Assembly (NCBI GenBank): GCA_014843695.1
Contig: CM026403.1
Span: 48,649,382 to 48,713,381, forward strand
DNA length: 64,000 bases
From: Archivesica marissinica
Lineage: Eukaryota; Mollusca; Bivalvia; Venerida; Vesicomyidae
Direction of reading: 5' to 3'
The position numbers were made by a program, and so were the translations under genes. Shown here piece by piece: positions 33,876 to 47,900 of the stretch (position 1 is its first letter; each line of letters starts with the position of its first letter). Under the pieces are notes generated by a model. It saw nothing but the letters and a program-made list of their open reading frames with translations. It did not search any database and was not told the DNA's origin.

Positions 33876-35284
33876 TTAGTAGATAGTATGACACTCAAAG
33901 CGTTTAGTGCTTTTGATGAAAATGTGGACTTGTTTGAAAATATATTCATTGTCTTCAAATGTTTTATTTTCGAAACCAAACAGTAATGTTTGTGTACTTA
34001 GCAGATGATAAGTACGCGTATTTAGGAATAGCTGACGCCTCTGGATTACAAACAATGGACATCGAAATAAATAGTGTTCTGCATCTTCCGTTTCGTTTAG
34101 TACACATGTGCAATTTGAATTGTCGTGTAGATGATTGTTAAATAAATCTGAATTCAGGTTGCTACAAGCATTTCTGATACGTGTATGATAGACCTGTTGA
34201 CATCGGTCGTCGCATTTAAAATAAGACGGTACAGTTGGTGGTTTATATATACGTTTATGTTTCTCTTTAAAAGACGACAACGTATTAATATTACGCATAT
34301 CAATATCAAGTTCGTTCCACCGTTTTATTGAGGATGGTATTACAGATTTGGAATAAACGTCAGTTCGCCTTGCTAATGTAATAACGTTTCTATTATTTCT
34401 CAAGTTATATGGGTTTGTTAAATCTACAGTTTCTGCGAAGAGATCATTTAAGTAACTTGGTACATTACCATTTTTTTGCTTATACACTAGAAATAATTTC
34501 TGCATTTTTCTGCGGTCAAAGAGTGATACCCAGCCTATTTCGCGTTTGTTGATGGAAACAGATCGTGTTAGTCCCGTAACTATTCTAGCAGCGTCGTATT
34601 GAAGTTTCTCTAACATTTCCTTTTCGTATAAGGTACAATTGTCCCAAACTATAGATGCATATTCTAAGATCGGTCGAAGATAAGAAATGTATACTTGATT
34701 TAACGTTTGGCGTTTTAATTTAAATTTTAGAATTATCATAGATCCTAAAACGTTGCTGACATAAGCTGTAATGTTAGTTATATGGTGGTGCCACGTACCG
34801 TTGTCGCTAAGTGTAACTCCAAGATGTTTATGATGACTGACGAAGTTTAGTTGCGTATTTTCAAAGATTAAAATCGGTTGAGTTGCATTAACTAACGATA
34901 AGAACAAAACTTCTGTTTTGGCTGGATTAAATTGAACTAACCATTGCTTTGACCAATCTGATATAATGGTTAGATCGTGATTCAATGTAGCTTCTATTAC
35001 GTTTATATTGTTTGATGTCACTGCCAAAGAACTATCATCAGCAAATAATCGTGTGAGACTTAGAAGAGATTCAGCAATGTCATTTACGTAGATTAAAAAA
35101 AGAAGAGGTCCTAAAACTGAACCTTGGGGCACCCCAGCATTCAAACTATGTTCTTTTGAGAATGTTGAACAAACGAAAATCTTCTGACGTCTACCAGTAA
35201 GATAACTTGATAACCATTTAAGTATATTGCCGGAAACTCCATATTGACGAATTTTAAACAGAAGACCGTTATGCCATACTCTAT
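33876..35284 (-). pseudogene. LINE reverse transcriptase main fragment (copy 2)
   Basis: Counterpart of 12,535-13,943, with GVPQGSVLGPLLF, FADD and the C-terminal Cys/His stretch. The upstream reverse transcriptase pieces lie at 35,286-35,563 and 35,484-36,098 in other frames. Confidence 0.9.
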
Positions 35285-36187
35285 ATCAAATGCCTTACTA
35301 ATATCGCAAAACACGATGCAAGTTGATTTATGTTCATCAAAAGCTTTGCAAATTTGGTTGTACATGTCTATTAGTTGAAAAACTGTTGAATGACCTGGCA
35401 AACAACCTGATTGATATTTGTATATTACATTGTTCTCATATAAGAAGTTATATAAATGTTTGAACATAACACGTTCCATTACCTTACCTATACAACTTAT
35501 TAATGAGATAGTTCGAAGGAAGCTCATGTTGATCTTTTTTATACAATGGCATGACATTTGCAACTTTCCAAATAGAGGGATATGTATGTTTTTGTACGGA
35601 TCTGTTGAAAAGCATTCTTAAAGGACGACATATGGTATGAGAAGTTTCTTTAATCATTCTATGACTGATTTCATCTGGTCCACTGGCTGTATTTATTACC
35701 AAATTTGATATGACATCCATAATGTCTTGTTCCGTAATGTCCACGTTATTAAATGACGCGTTTATTTTGGAAGTAAATACTGGCAGATTTGTTAGTGAAT
35801 CGTCTATAATAGTTGAGATCGATGCAAAGTAGTTATTTAGTGTATTGGCTTTATCGGAATCGGTAAATGAATAGAAAGTATCATTTTTTAATAACGGAGG
35901 TATTGGTGCACTCCTTGAAGAGCTACTCCTGACTAACATTGTAACAATTTTCCAATATTCACGAGGATTCGATTGGCTTAAATCATTCAAAGTAAATTCG
36001 ATGTTATTATAAAATATTTCTTTGGCATGTTTTTTCATGTTATTAACTTTATTTCTAATTATTTTATTACTATTCCAGTCTGAAAGGTTTCCTGAGCGTT
36101 ATGCAATACGTTTTTGTCTGTCACGGTGTCTAGATGTTTTCCGTATTTCCGAATTATACCATGGCTTATCATTTGGACGAATAGTTA

Positions 36188-36961
36188 CTAAACTTGTTGG
36201 AATGCAAGGTCTAAGTATGTATCTGTAAATAACGAAGTAGCTGTATCTATACCAGAGGAATTAATGAAAGACCAATCATTTTCACGTATTCTATTGTTAA
36301 AGGTTTCGAAATCAGCCTGTTTATAATTCCATACTCTGAGTTTGAAAGGACCATTGGAATTAAAATCTATTTTAATATAAGCAAAAGTCCCAAAATGGTC
36401 GCTAATAATATTTGGTGTTTTAATGACTCCCGAGTGAAGTGAAATAATAGTATTTGATATAGTCACTGGATCTATTAAGGTTCTTGACTGTTCAGTTACA
36501 CGCGTTGGTTCAGTAATAATGTTTACCATATTGTTCAATGTCAGAATATCTTTTAACTTATGATTATTACAATTCAGTTGGTCTTCATTAATATCTCCAA
36601 CTAAGACAATATTAGTAGTCATTTCAGATGCTCTTTCTAAACAAATATTAATATTATCCCATAGACCAATTGTAGAATGTGGAGGTCTGTATAAGATGCA
36701 AATTAAGTAGGTGTGAGAACGGTCTTTAATTTCAATCCATAAAGATTCTTCGAGAATATTTTCTAATTCAATAACTCTTTTAGGCCTCAAATGAGACGCT
36801 GCGTAAATTAGCAGTCCTCCAGAATGGGGTGTGTTATCTTTCCGAAACATCGTGTCGAAACCGTCTAACCATAGACTATCGTCAATAACGTCAATTGAGA
36901 GATGAGTTTCTGTGAAACATAAAATATCGAAATCAAGAAGATAGTCTTTAATATAATTATT
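36188..36961 (-). pseudogene. LINE endonuclease fragment (copy 2)
   Basis: Counterpart of 14,847-15,620: ETHL, YRPP, GDINED and SDHFG blocks, bounded by the same stop codons. Confidence 0.85.
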
Positions 36962-37066
36962 CTAACTTGTTCCTAACACTCCTTATATATTCTGGTGTAA
37001 TACGGAGAAACATTCATTAAAAGTGTTATCTGGCCCTGGATTTGTTTCTATATCTCCTGATTTCAT

Positions 37067-37580
37067 TTAAAAAAGTATATTTATTGTTAGTTATAATGAA
37101 AATTTAAATAGCGAATGAACAGCTAAACAATATAAATAACCTGGAACATTATAACATTATAATATTATAGTAAATGCTACAATATAGCAATATTTAAAAT
37201 GTGAGTAATTACTGTAAATTTATGCATACTATATGTAAAATATGATCATGAATACGTATAACCTTCTCCAAATTTGAACAACTCTATATTTCTTTATGTT
37301 TGATATCTATGTACATTGTACAAGTATTTATATAATTTATGCTATTATCACTGTTTGCCATAAAGTATGCATGTATATGTCCTCATGGGCTTTTGAGCCT
37401 ATTGGAATTCAGAAATAAAATATCTCCTGATAATATTAACGAAAACTGTAGTAGTAAAATATAAGCAATGTGTGTAGTAAATTGTTCAAATGGATCCTTT
37501 GTTAGATTAGTGGACGATGCAGTCATAGGCTCGTGACATGTAATAACTAAGACAAGGAAAGCAACATTTACATTGCATAT
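37067..37580. other. AT-rich stretch, no feature seen (copy 2)
   Basis: Counterpart of 15,726-16,239. Nothing supported. Confidence 0.5.
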
Positions 37581-37668
37581 GTTTTGCACTATCCTCAAAA
37601 ATCTAAAATGACTTAATCTCTTCAGGAGGCGTCGCTCATATGGGCAACAGGTAGCGACGATAAATAAA
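37581..37668 (+). mobile_element. SINE family B tail fragment (copy 2)
   Basis: Counterpart of 16,240-16,327, hairpin arms intact. Confidence 0.8.
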
Positions 37669-37754
37669 CATTACATTAATGCTGGTGATTTAGTATCTCT
37701 GGAACAGCCCTGACTAACATGTTTACAAGCCCGACATGATCTACTTTTTTTATA

Positions 37755-37861
37755 CAAATTTAGTTTAGCTCTATTGCGATACAAGTTCTTTCAACTTATA
37801 TTAATCACTCTCGAGACCTTATTCCTGATGGAATCCATCGCCAAGAGGGAGAGAGAAGAGG
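37755..37861 (-). mobile_element. SINE family A tail fragment (copy 2)
   Basis: Counterpart of 16,414-16,520. Forms an inverted pair with 38,133-38,239. Confidence 0.85.
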
Positions 37862-38001
37862 CACACGATCTACTCATTTATAATAAATGAATTCATTAAA
37901 AAGTACTCATAAATTATTCATGAATACGCAACCATTTAGAGCTGTAATTGAGTACATTACGAATTCATGTGTTTATGTATTTGCGCGAATAACGATTATG
38001 C

Positions 38002-38240
38002 GCGGAAATCGTGATAGCGCAGTGATAGAGCAGTGGATGCGCGTTCGCTTCAGGTGCGAAATGTCCGGAGTTCGAGCCCCGCTGGAGCCGTTATGATTGT
38101 ACCCTAAGGCAAGGCATTTAATGTCCATGTTGCCTCTTCTCTCTCCCTCGTGGCGATGGATTTCATCAGGAATGAGGTCTCGAGAGTGATTAATATAAGT
38201 TGTAAGAACTTGTTTCGCAATCGAGCTAAAATAAATTTGA
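38002..38240 (+). mobile_element. SINE family A (copy 2)
   Basis: Counterpart of 16,661-16,899. Confidence 0.85.
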
Positions 38241-38299
38241 CTACACTGAGCCCCCCACCCCACCACAAATAATTGCTGGAAGTCATGATAGGTGATAGG

Positions 38300-38559
38300 G
38301 GGAAGTCGTGATAGCGCAGCGTTAGCGCAGTGGTAGAGCGTTCGCTTCATGTGCGAAAAGCACGGAGTTCGAACCCAGATGGAGCCGTTACGACTGTGCC
38401 CATAGGCAACGCATTTAAATTCCACATGCCTCTTCTCTATCACTCGTGGCAATGGGTTCCATAAGGAATGAGGTATCGAGAGTGATTTGTATTTTAGGAA
38501 CTTGTTGCGCAATCAAGCTAAAATAAATATGTATAAACTAAGCTAATAATTGCTGGAGT
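38300..38559 (+). mobile_element. SINE family A with good promoter boxes (copy 2)
   Basis: Counterpart of 16,959-17,218. A box at 38,323-38,333 and B box at 38,366-38,376. Confidence 0.88.
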
Positions 38560-38600
38560 TTCGCCCCATGTCATAAACAGTTAGCGCCCAAAAAGGTCAA

Positions 38601-38768
38601 ACAAAGTGTACATATCTATGGTATTACACAATTTCGCACAAAACAAAGTGTACATATCTATGGTATTACACAATTTCGCACAAAACAAAGTGTACATATC
38701 TATGGTATTACACAATTTCGCACAAAACAAAGTGTACATATCTATGGTATTACACAATTTCGCACAAA
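38601..38768. repeat. 42-bp minisatellite, 4 copies (copy 2)
   Basis: Counterpart of 17,260-17,427. Copy number is unchanged. Confidence 0.95.
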
Positions 38769-38816
38769 CATCACTGACTAGTAGTTGGGTATTTCTGATT
38801 GTTCATGATAACACAT

Positions 38817-39340
38817 TTAAAGCGACACTACATTGGTGAAAACGCAAATGTCTGCAGAATGTAATTTGCTATTATATGGCATAATTTTATTCCAAATCTT
38901 TGCCTCAACAACTGAGTATTTCAACAAATGTCGTATACGCGGTTTGTTGACATAACAAAATAATGTAAATACGGCCGACATTCATGCGTAATACAACGCG
39001 TTTATCCTGAATAGCACGAGGTACGGTACATATTTACCGTGATATCTCACATGTGTGCCTATGCATATTTATTTGTAGACTAATCTTAGTTAAATTATTT
39101 CTAATCGAAAATATCGCGTGTTTAGTATTGACTTCAATGACAAACAAACGTCAACTCAGGAGCGCGGATGACCGTTATATGAAATCCTAATTTCACTTTT
39201 GAAAGTTTCTATACCACAAAAACACTGTTTACTGATTCAATGTTAGTGTTCGAATGTATTCAGAAGAATGTGTAGTGGCAATGCATGTATACCTGGAAAA
39301 ATGCATTTTATTTGCTTTTTGCGATGTAATGTCGCTTTAA
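38817..39340. mobile_element. TTAA-flanked TIR MITE (copy 2)
   Basis: Counterpart of 17,476-17,999. Confidence 0.75.
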
Positions 39341-39749
39341 TACATTTATATTAGCACAGTCGATACGATTTACATAGCAAGTCATATTAGTGTTCTCCAT
39401 AACCACTTAACTATTTATAGTTTGGAAATATGTAGACACTACTGTGAAATATTGATGGAGTGTTGCGTGCCATACCTCGCTGCGTTCATCCAACTTATTA
39501 GTAACTTGTCATTTATCAGCAAAAACACATGCAAAAAAAATCTCAATGAACCCCATTATCGCATTTCTACAAACAAAATATCTAGCACCAAATGCTATGG
39601 TGTCTAAATGTTTTAAGCTAAGTGGTTGAGCTCGTTTGTCTTGTCAGGCTATGGTACAAACATTAATGGATAACACTTTGAACACGACTGTTGTAAAAGA
39701 TAGGACGTATTAATTGGTCGTTTCCTTGGAATTACACGTGTGTGTGTTT
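39341..39749. other. No feature seen (copy 2)
   Basis: Counterpart of 18,000-18,408. Confidence 0.5.
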
Positions 39750-39996
39750 TATGTTTATTTATCGTCGTTACCGGTTGCCCATCTGAGCAATACCTCCTGA
39801 AGAGATTAGTCATTTTAGATGTTTGGAGGATAGTGCAATTATCTCCTCTGGTTCCTTTATGTGCAACGTATAAAGTACCGACACGAGATCTGGGTTTAAA
39901 GTCCCAATTTGAAAGACTGTTAATTTTATTAGGGTCAGACGGGGGATCGAACCTGCGATCCCTGGATTACCAGTTCAACAGACTACAGATCCGTCT
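39750..39996 (-). mobile_element. SINE family B (copy 2)
   Basis: Counterpart of 18,409-18,655. Confidence 0.85.
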
Positions 39997-40134
39997 GTAA
40001 CGATAATGGTGTATATATATAATATTATATAAATCTATGGGCCAAAATATGTTCATAGTCAGATGGTCTAGCGTGTTTCTAGCGGCGCCTAAGCTGGCGT
40101 GCAATAATACAAATAGTATTCAATGTCGGTATAA

Positions 40135-40673
40135 TTATTGAAGGCCCAACCGAGAAGCAGCCTCCAATGTCATTGCTTTTCTATCAATTTTGCCAGATGA
40201 GTTGCTTATTAACTCGCTAAAATGAATATAATAGTTTGGTTTTAATATTGCAGTGGCAGACCAAAGTTTTGCGAAATGCGTAGGCATGTCAGTTATTTTC
40301 ATAGAAACGTCTTTATGGAGAACCACACATGCGCAGATTGCATTATATAATCGTTCGTCCGGAACCGGAACCGCAACCACTGCGACGACTTCCGGGCAAG
40401 TGATCAGCACTTTTTCGACATCCTGTGGGAATATCTTCACGCTCCCGATAGATATTCGCTCGCTTTTCCTCCCGTGTATGACAAAGTTTCCATCATCTCT
40501 CATGTGTGCAAGATCGCCGGTATGAAACCAATTGTCTCTGTCAACAGCTTCTGCAAACTTGTCTGCCATGTTTCTGTACTCCGTAAATCTATACACGTTA
40601 CGTACATATACTTCGCCTGTTGTCCCTTTCGGAACAACATTTCCATCTTCGTGTACAAGCTTCATCTCGTTAC
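40135..40673 (-). CDS. Acyl-CoA synthetase-like gene, terminal exon (copy 2)
   Basis: Counterpart of 18,794-19,332 with no difference seen. It has acceptor TTGCAG before 40,673, TGDLAHMRDDG, the GRKSER hinge, the SSGKIDRK catalytic Lys block and TAA at 40,135-40,137. If the two copies are alleles, this is the same gene counted twice; if they are real duplicates, a second 3' end exists. The sequence alone favours the first view, because the left arms show no divergence. Confidence 0.86.
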
Positions 40674-41755
40674 CTGCAACATATGTACACCTCCAATGCA
40701 ATGAATGCTGTACACTATTCTCACCAGTGCAATAGAAACCGCCATCAAAGATACATCTTAATTCAAGATACTCGAATGTTCGTCCTCTTAATACAAACAA
40801 ACTCTAGTCTCGTAGCGAAAATCTCACGGACGAAGAAAACGAATTTATATTCTTTGAAGTACAGAAATGTATTAAGCGCTCTGAAATGTTTAGGCGTCAA
40901 TAACTATTATAATACACACTATTCCTTTAGTCCCATTTAAGAATCATTTCCATCACTCAACGTGTATCAAAAGGTTATTAATGAAAGCCTTAATATCGAA
41001 TATTGGTTGCAAAGTTGCATTTATTGAGATATCTCTGTCTTTATAACTTGACTGGTGAGGTTTCGGGGGAAATGCAGCTTATTGGGGCAGCTATTAATAC
41101 TTTTTTTTCAATTTTTCTTGATCATTTTTAGTATGTGTCTTATTCAATCTAAACAAAAACTTTCTTAGAAAACTTACTTATATTACATACAAGTACTACA
41201 TACATCGGAATAAATTGATAGCAAAAGTGACCTTTTGGACTGGGGGTGTGGCTAATGTTTTTCAAAACTTGCAACCCAGTCCATTTGCACTTTGAAAAGG
41301 TCATGCATACGTATTTGTGTGTGTTTTACGTTTATTTATCGTCGCTACCGGTTGCCCATATGAGCGACACCTCTTGAAGAGATTAGTCATTTTAGATTTT
41401 GGAATATAGTGCATGATACACACAGAGACCCATTCCAGAGTCTCCTCTGGTTCTTTTACGTGCACGGTGTAAAGCACTGACACGAGACCTCGGTTTAACG
41501 TCCCATCTGAAAGACTTAATTGTATTAGGATCAGACGGGGGATCGAACCTGTGATCCTTGGATTACCAGTCCAGCGTATGGAGATTATCAGGATTTATTT
41601 ATGTTAGACATGTGACAGTAATGTTATTGTGATACGTAATTGTAAATTGTTATCATTATTGCGAAAGTTTTAAAACATTGATCTGTGATTCGTTTGGCTG
41701 GCTGCTTAAGACATATGTGACTGTAGACATATATATGTGTATGTATATATCTTAC
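40674..41755 (-). other. Intron of the acyl-CoA synthetase-like gene (copy 2)
   Basis: Counterpart of 19,333-20,414, 1,082 bp, GTAAG to TTGCAG, with one SINE inside. Confidence 0.85.
41326..41579 (-). mobile_element. Intronic SINE family B (copy 2)
   Basis: Counterpart of 19,985-20,238. Confidence 0.9.
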
Positions 41756-41894
41756 CTGCTAGCGGCTTACCGATAATTCCTTCTTCATAGTCATCGGCAA
41801 TAGGAGAGGAGAATGCTGAGACACCGGCCGCCTCTGTAGAACCATACCAGATAACCAGCTTCTCACAAAACCGGCCCAAAAGTTCCCTATGTCG
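41756..41894 (-). CDS. Acyl-CoA synthetase-like gene, penultimate exon (copy 2)
   Basis: Counterpart of 20,415-20,553: 139 nt with the YGSTE motif, acceptor TTTCTATTTAAG and donor CAG/GTAAG. In this copy the intron upstream of it is about 18.9 kb, of which about 14.9 kb is 42-bp satellite beginning 75 nt away. The exon and its splice sites are unchanged. Confidence 0.86.
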
Positions 41895-41969
41895 TTTGGT
41901 GATACTTAAATAGAAACCACAATTTAAGTAAAATGCTACAATACGTTGCTTACAGAATCAATCAAGCAT

Positions 41970-44900
41970 TTCTCTATATCGTTTTATACCGCTTACTGGT
42001 TATTCAATATCTGTCCAGTCGTTCTCTATACCGCTTAAATGTTACTCAATACCTGTCCAGTCGTTTTCTATGCCGCTTATTGGTTACTCACTATCTCTCC
42101 AGTCATCTCTATACCGCGTATTGGTTACTCAATATCTATCAAGTGGTTCTCTGTACAGCTTATTGGTTACTCAATATATATCCAGTCGTTCTCTATACCG
42201 CTTACTGGTTACTCAATATCTGTCCAGTCGTTCTCTATACCGCTTACTGGTTATTCAATATCTGTCCAGTCGTTCTCTATACCGCTTAGTGTTTACTCAA
42301 TATATATCCAGTCGTTCTCTATGCCGCTTACTGGTTACTCAATATCTGTCCAGTCGTTCTCTATACCGCTTAGTGTTTACTCAATATCTGTCCAGTCGTT
42401 CTCTATACCGCTTACTGGTTACTCAATATATATCTTGTTCTCTATACCGCTTACTGGTTACTCAATATCTGTCCAGTCGTTCTCTATACCGCTTACTGGT
42501 TACTCAATATCTGTCCAGTCGTTCTCTATACCGCTTACTTGTTACTCAATATCTACCCAGTCGTTCTCTATACCGCTTACTGGTTACTCAATATATGTCC
42601 AGTCGTTCTCTATGCCGCTTACTGGTTACTCAATATATGTCCAGCCGTTCTCTATACCGCTTAGTATTTACTCAATATATGTCCAGTCGTTCTCTATACC
42701 GCGTATTAGTTACTCAACATATATCCAGTCGTTCTCTATACCGCTTAGTTGTTACTCAATATATGTCCAGTCGTTCTCTATACCGCTTAGTGGTTGCTCA
42801 ACATATCTCCAGTCGTTCTCTATTCCGCGTAATGGTTACTCAATATCAATAAAGTGGTTATGTGTACAGCTTATCGGTTACGCACTATTTTTCCAGTCGT
42901 TTTCTATACCGCTTAGTGTTTACTCAATATATGTCCAGTCGTTATCTGTACCGTTTACTGGTTACTCAATGTATGTCCAGTCGTTATCTGTACCGCTTAC
43001 TGGTTACTCAATATCTACCCAGTCGTTCTCTATACCGCGTATTGGTTACTTAATAGTTGTCCAGTCGTTCTCTATACCGCTTAGTGGTTGCTCAACATAT
43101 CTCCAGTCGTTCTCTATTCCACGTAATGGTTATTCAATATCTATATAGTGGTTATGTGTACAGCTTATCGGTTACGCACTATTTGTCCAGTCGTTTTCTA
43201 TACCGCTTAGTGTTTACTCAATATATGTCCAGTCGTTATCTGTACCGCTTACTGGTTACTCAATATATGTCCAGTCGTTATCTGTACCGCTTACTGGTTA
43301 CTCAATATCTACCCAGTCGTTCTCTATACCGCGGATTGGTTACTCAATAGTTGTCCAGTCGTTCTCTATGCAGCTTATTGGTTACTCAACATCTATCCAG
43401 TCGTTCCCTATACCGCGTATTGGTTACTCGATATATATCCAGTCGTTCCCTATACCGCGTATTGGTTACTCAATATATATATTGTTCTCTATACCGTTTA
43501 TCGGTTACTCAACATCAATCCAGTCGTTCTCTATACCGCGTATTGGTTACTCGATATATATCCAGTCATTCTCTATACCGCTTACTGGTTACTCAATATA
43601 TGTCCAGTCGTTCTTTATACCGCTTAATGTTTACTCAATATCTATCCAGTCGTTCTCTATACCGCTTACTGGTTACTCAATATATGTCCAGTCGTTCTCT
43701 ATACCGCTTACTGGTTACTCAATATATATCCAGTCGTTCTCTATACCGCGTATTGGTTACTCAATATATATCCAGTCGTTCTCTATACCGCTTACTGGTT
43801 ACTCATTATATATCCAGTCGTTCTGTATACCGCTTACTGGTTACTCAATATATATCCAGTCGTTCTCTATACCGCTTAGTGTTTACTCAATATCTGTTCA
43901 GTCGTTCTCTATACCGCTTAGTGGTTGCTCAACATATCTCCAGTCGTTCTCTATTCCGCGAATGGTTACTCAATATCTATAAAGTGGTTATGTGTACAGC
44001 TTATTGGTACCCACTCTTTTTCCAGTCGTTTTCTATACCGCTTAGTGTTTACTCAATATATGTCCAGTCGTTATCTGTACCGCTTACTGGTTACTCAATA
44101 TATGTCCAGTCGTTATCTGTACCGCTTACTGGTTACTCAATATCTACCCAGTCGTTCTCTATACCGCGTATTGGTTACTCAATAGTTGTCCAGTCGTTCT
44201 CGATACCGCTTAGTGGTTGCTCAACATATCTCCAGTCGTTCTCTATTCCGCGTAATGGTTACTCAATATCTATAAAGTGGTTATGTGTACAGCTTATCGG
44301 TTACGCACTATTTCTCCAGTCGTTTTCTATACCGCTTAGTGTTTACTCAATATATGTCCAGTCGTTATCTGTACCGCTTACTGGTTACTCAATATATGTC
44401 CAGTCGTTATCTGTACCGCTTACTGGTTACTCAATATATGTCCAGTCGTTATCTGTACCGCTTACTGGTTACTCAATATCTACCCAGTCGTTCTCAATAC
44501 CGCTTATTGGTTACTCAACATCTATCCAGTCGTTCCCTATACCGCATATTGGTTATTCGATATATATCCAGTCGTTCCCTATACGGCGTATTGGTTACTC
44601 AATATATATATTGTTCTCTATACCGTTTATCGGTTACTCAACATCTATCCAGTCGTTCTCTATACCGCGTATTGGTTACTCGATTTATATCCAGTCGTTC
44701 TCTATACCGCTTACTGGTTACTCAATAGTTGTCCAGTCGTTCTCTATACCGCTTAGTGGTTGCTCAATATATGTCCAGTCGTTCTCTATACCGCTTACTG
44801 GTTACTCAATATATTTCCAGTCGTTCTCTATACCGCTTAATGGTTACACAATATATGTCCAGTCGTTCTCTATACCGCTTAGTATTTACTCAATGTATGT

Positions 44901-47900
44901 CCAGTCGTTCTCTATACCGCGTATTAGTTACTCAACATCTATCCAGTCGTTCTCTATACCGCTTAGTTGTTACTCAATATATGTCCAGTCGTTCTCTATA
45001 CCGCTTACTGGTTACTCATTATATATATCCAGTCGTTCTCTATACCGCTTACTGGTTACTCATTATATATCCAGTCGTTCTCTATACCGCTTACTGGTTA
45101 CTCATTATATATATCCAGTCGTTCTCTATACCGCTTACTGGTTACTCATTATATATCCAGTCGTTCTCTATACCGCTTACTGGTTACTCATTATATATCC
45201 AGTCGTTCTCTATACCGCTTACTGGTTACTCATATTTGTCCAGACGTTCTCTATACCGCTTACTGGTTACTCAATATATGTCCAGACGTTCTCTATACCG
45301 CTTACTGGTTACTCAATATCTATCCAGTCGTTCTCTATACCGCTTACTGGTTACTCAATATCTACCCAGTCGTTCTCTATACCGCGTATTAGTTACTCAT
45401 TATATATCCAGTCGTTCTCTTTACCGCTTATTGGTTATTCATTATATATCAAGTCGTTCTCTATACCGCTTATTGCTTACTCAATATATATCGTGTCGTT
45501 CTCTATACCGCTTACTGGTTACTCAATATATATCGTGTCGTTCTCTATACCGCTTACTGGTTACTTAATATATATCGTGTCGTTCTCTATACCGCTTATT
45601 GGTTACTCATTATATATCCAGTCGTTCTCTATACCGCTTACTGGTTACTCAATATATATCGTGTCGTTCTCTATAGCGCTTATTGGTTACTCATTATATA
45701 TCCAGTCGTTCTCTATTCCGCTTACTGGTTACTCATTATATATCCAGTCGTTCTCAATACCGCTTATTGGTTACTCAATATATATCGTGTCGTTCTCTAT
45801 ACCGCTTACTGGTTACTCAATATATATCGTGTCGTTTTCTCTATACCGCTTATTGGTTACTCATTAATAGTCATTATATATCGTGTCGTTCTCTATACCG
45901 CTTACTGGTTAGTCAATATATATCGTGTCGTTCTCTATACCGCTTACTGGTTACTCAATATATATCGTGTCGTTCTCTATGCCGCTTACTGGTTACTCAT
46001 TATATATCCAGTCGTTCTCTATACCGCTTACTGGTTACTCAATATATATCGTGTCGTTCTCTATACCGCTTACTGGTTACTCAATATATATCGTGTCGTT
46101 CTCTATACCGCTTACTGGTTACTCATTATATATATCCAGTCGTTCTCTATACCGCTTACTGGTTACTCAATATATATCGTGTCGTTCTCTATACCGCTTA
46201 TTGGTTACTCATTATATATCCAGTCGTTCTCTATACCGCTTACTGGTTACTCAATATCTGTCCAGTCGTTCTCTATACCGCTTACTGGTTACTCAATATC
46301 TGTCCAGTCGTTATCTATACCGCTTAATGGTTACTCAATATATTTCCAGTCGTTCTCTATACCGCTTAATGGTTACTCAATATATGTCCAGTCGTTCTCT
46401 ATACCGCGTATTAGTTACTCAACATCTATCCAGTCGTTCTCTATACCGCTTAGTTGTTACTCAATATATGTCCAGTCGTTCTCTATACCGCTTACTGGTT
46501 ACTCAATATCTATCCAATCGTTCTCTATACCGTTTACTGGGTACTCAATATTTGTCCAGACGTTCTCTATACCGCTTACTGGTTACTCAATATCTGTCCA
46601 GACGTTCTCTATACCGCTTACTCAATATCTATCCAGTCGTTCTCTATGCCGCTTACTGGTTACTCAATATCTACCCAGTCGTTCTCTATACCGCTTATTG
46701 GTTACTCAACATCTATCCAGTCGTTCCCTATACCGCGTATTGGTTACTCGATATATATCCAGTCGTTCCCTATACCGCGTATTAGTTACTCAATATATAT
46801 ATTGTTCTCTATACCGTGTATCGGTTACTCAACATCTATCCAGTCGTTCTCTATACCGCGTATTGGTTACTCGATATATATCCAGTCGTTCTCTATACCG
46901 CTTACTGGTTACTCATTATATATCCAGTCGTTCTCTATACCGCTTACTGGTTACTCATTATATATATATCCAGTCGTTCTCTATACCGCTTACTGGTTAC
47001 TCATTATATATCCAGTCGTTCTCTATACCGCTTACTGGTTACTCATTATATATCCAGTCGTTCTCTATACCGCTTACTGGTTACTCAATATTTGTCCAGA
47101 CGTTCTCTATACCGCTTACTGGTTACTCAATATATGTCCAGACGTTCTCTATACCGCTTACTGGTTACTCAATATCTATCCAGTCGTCTCTATACCGCTT
47201 ACTGGTTCTCAATATCTACCCAGTCGTTCTCTATACCGCGTATTAGTTACTCATTATATATCCAGTCGTTCTCTTTACCGCTTATTGGTTATTCATTATA
47301 TATCAAGTCGTTCTCTATACCGCTTATTGCTTACTCAATATATATCGTGTCGTTCTCTATACCGCTTACTGGTTACTCAATATATATCCAGTCGTTCTCT
47401 ATACCGCTTACTGGTTACTCAATATATATCGAGTCGTTCTCTATACCGCTTATTGGTTACTCATTATATATCCAGTCGTTCTCTATACCGCTTACTGGTT
47501 ACTCAATATATATCGTGTCGTTCTCTATACCGCTTATTGGTTACTCAATATATATCGTGTCGTTCTCTATACCGCTTACTGGTTACTCAATATATATCCA
47601 GTCGTTCTCTATACCGCTTATTGGTTACTCAATATATATCGTGTCGTTCTCTATACCGCTTACTGGTTACTCAATATATATCGTGTCGTTCTCTATACCG
47701 CTTATTGGTTACTCATTATATATCCAGTCGTTCTCTATACCGCTTACTGGTTACTCAATATATATCGTGTCGTTCTCTATACCGCTTACTGGTTACTCAA
47801 TATATATCGTGTCGTTCTCTATACCGCTTACTGGTTACTCAATATATATCGTGTCGTTCTCTATACCGCTTACTGGTTACTCAATATATATCGTGTCGTT

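Larger units (their letters stand above)
33876..37066 (-). mobile_element. APE-type LINE, inactivated (copy 2)
   Basis: Counterpart of 12,535-15,725 with the same frameshifts and stop. Identical lesions mean that this is the same insertion seen twice, not an independent one. The 2A-type DIETNPGP motif is at 37,031-37,054 and the catalytic FADD at 35,034-35,045. Confidence 0.9.
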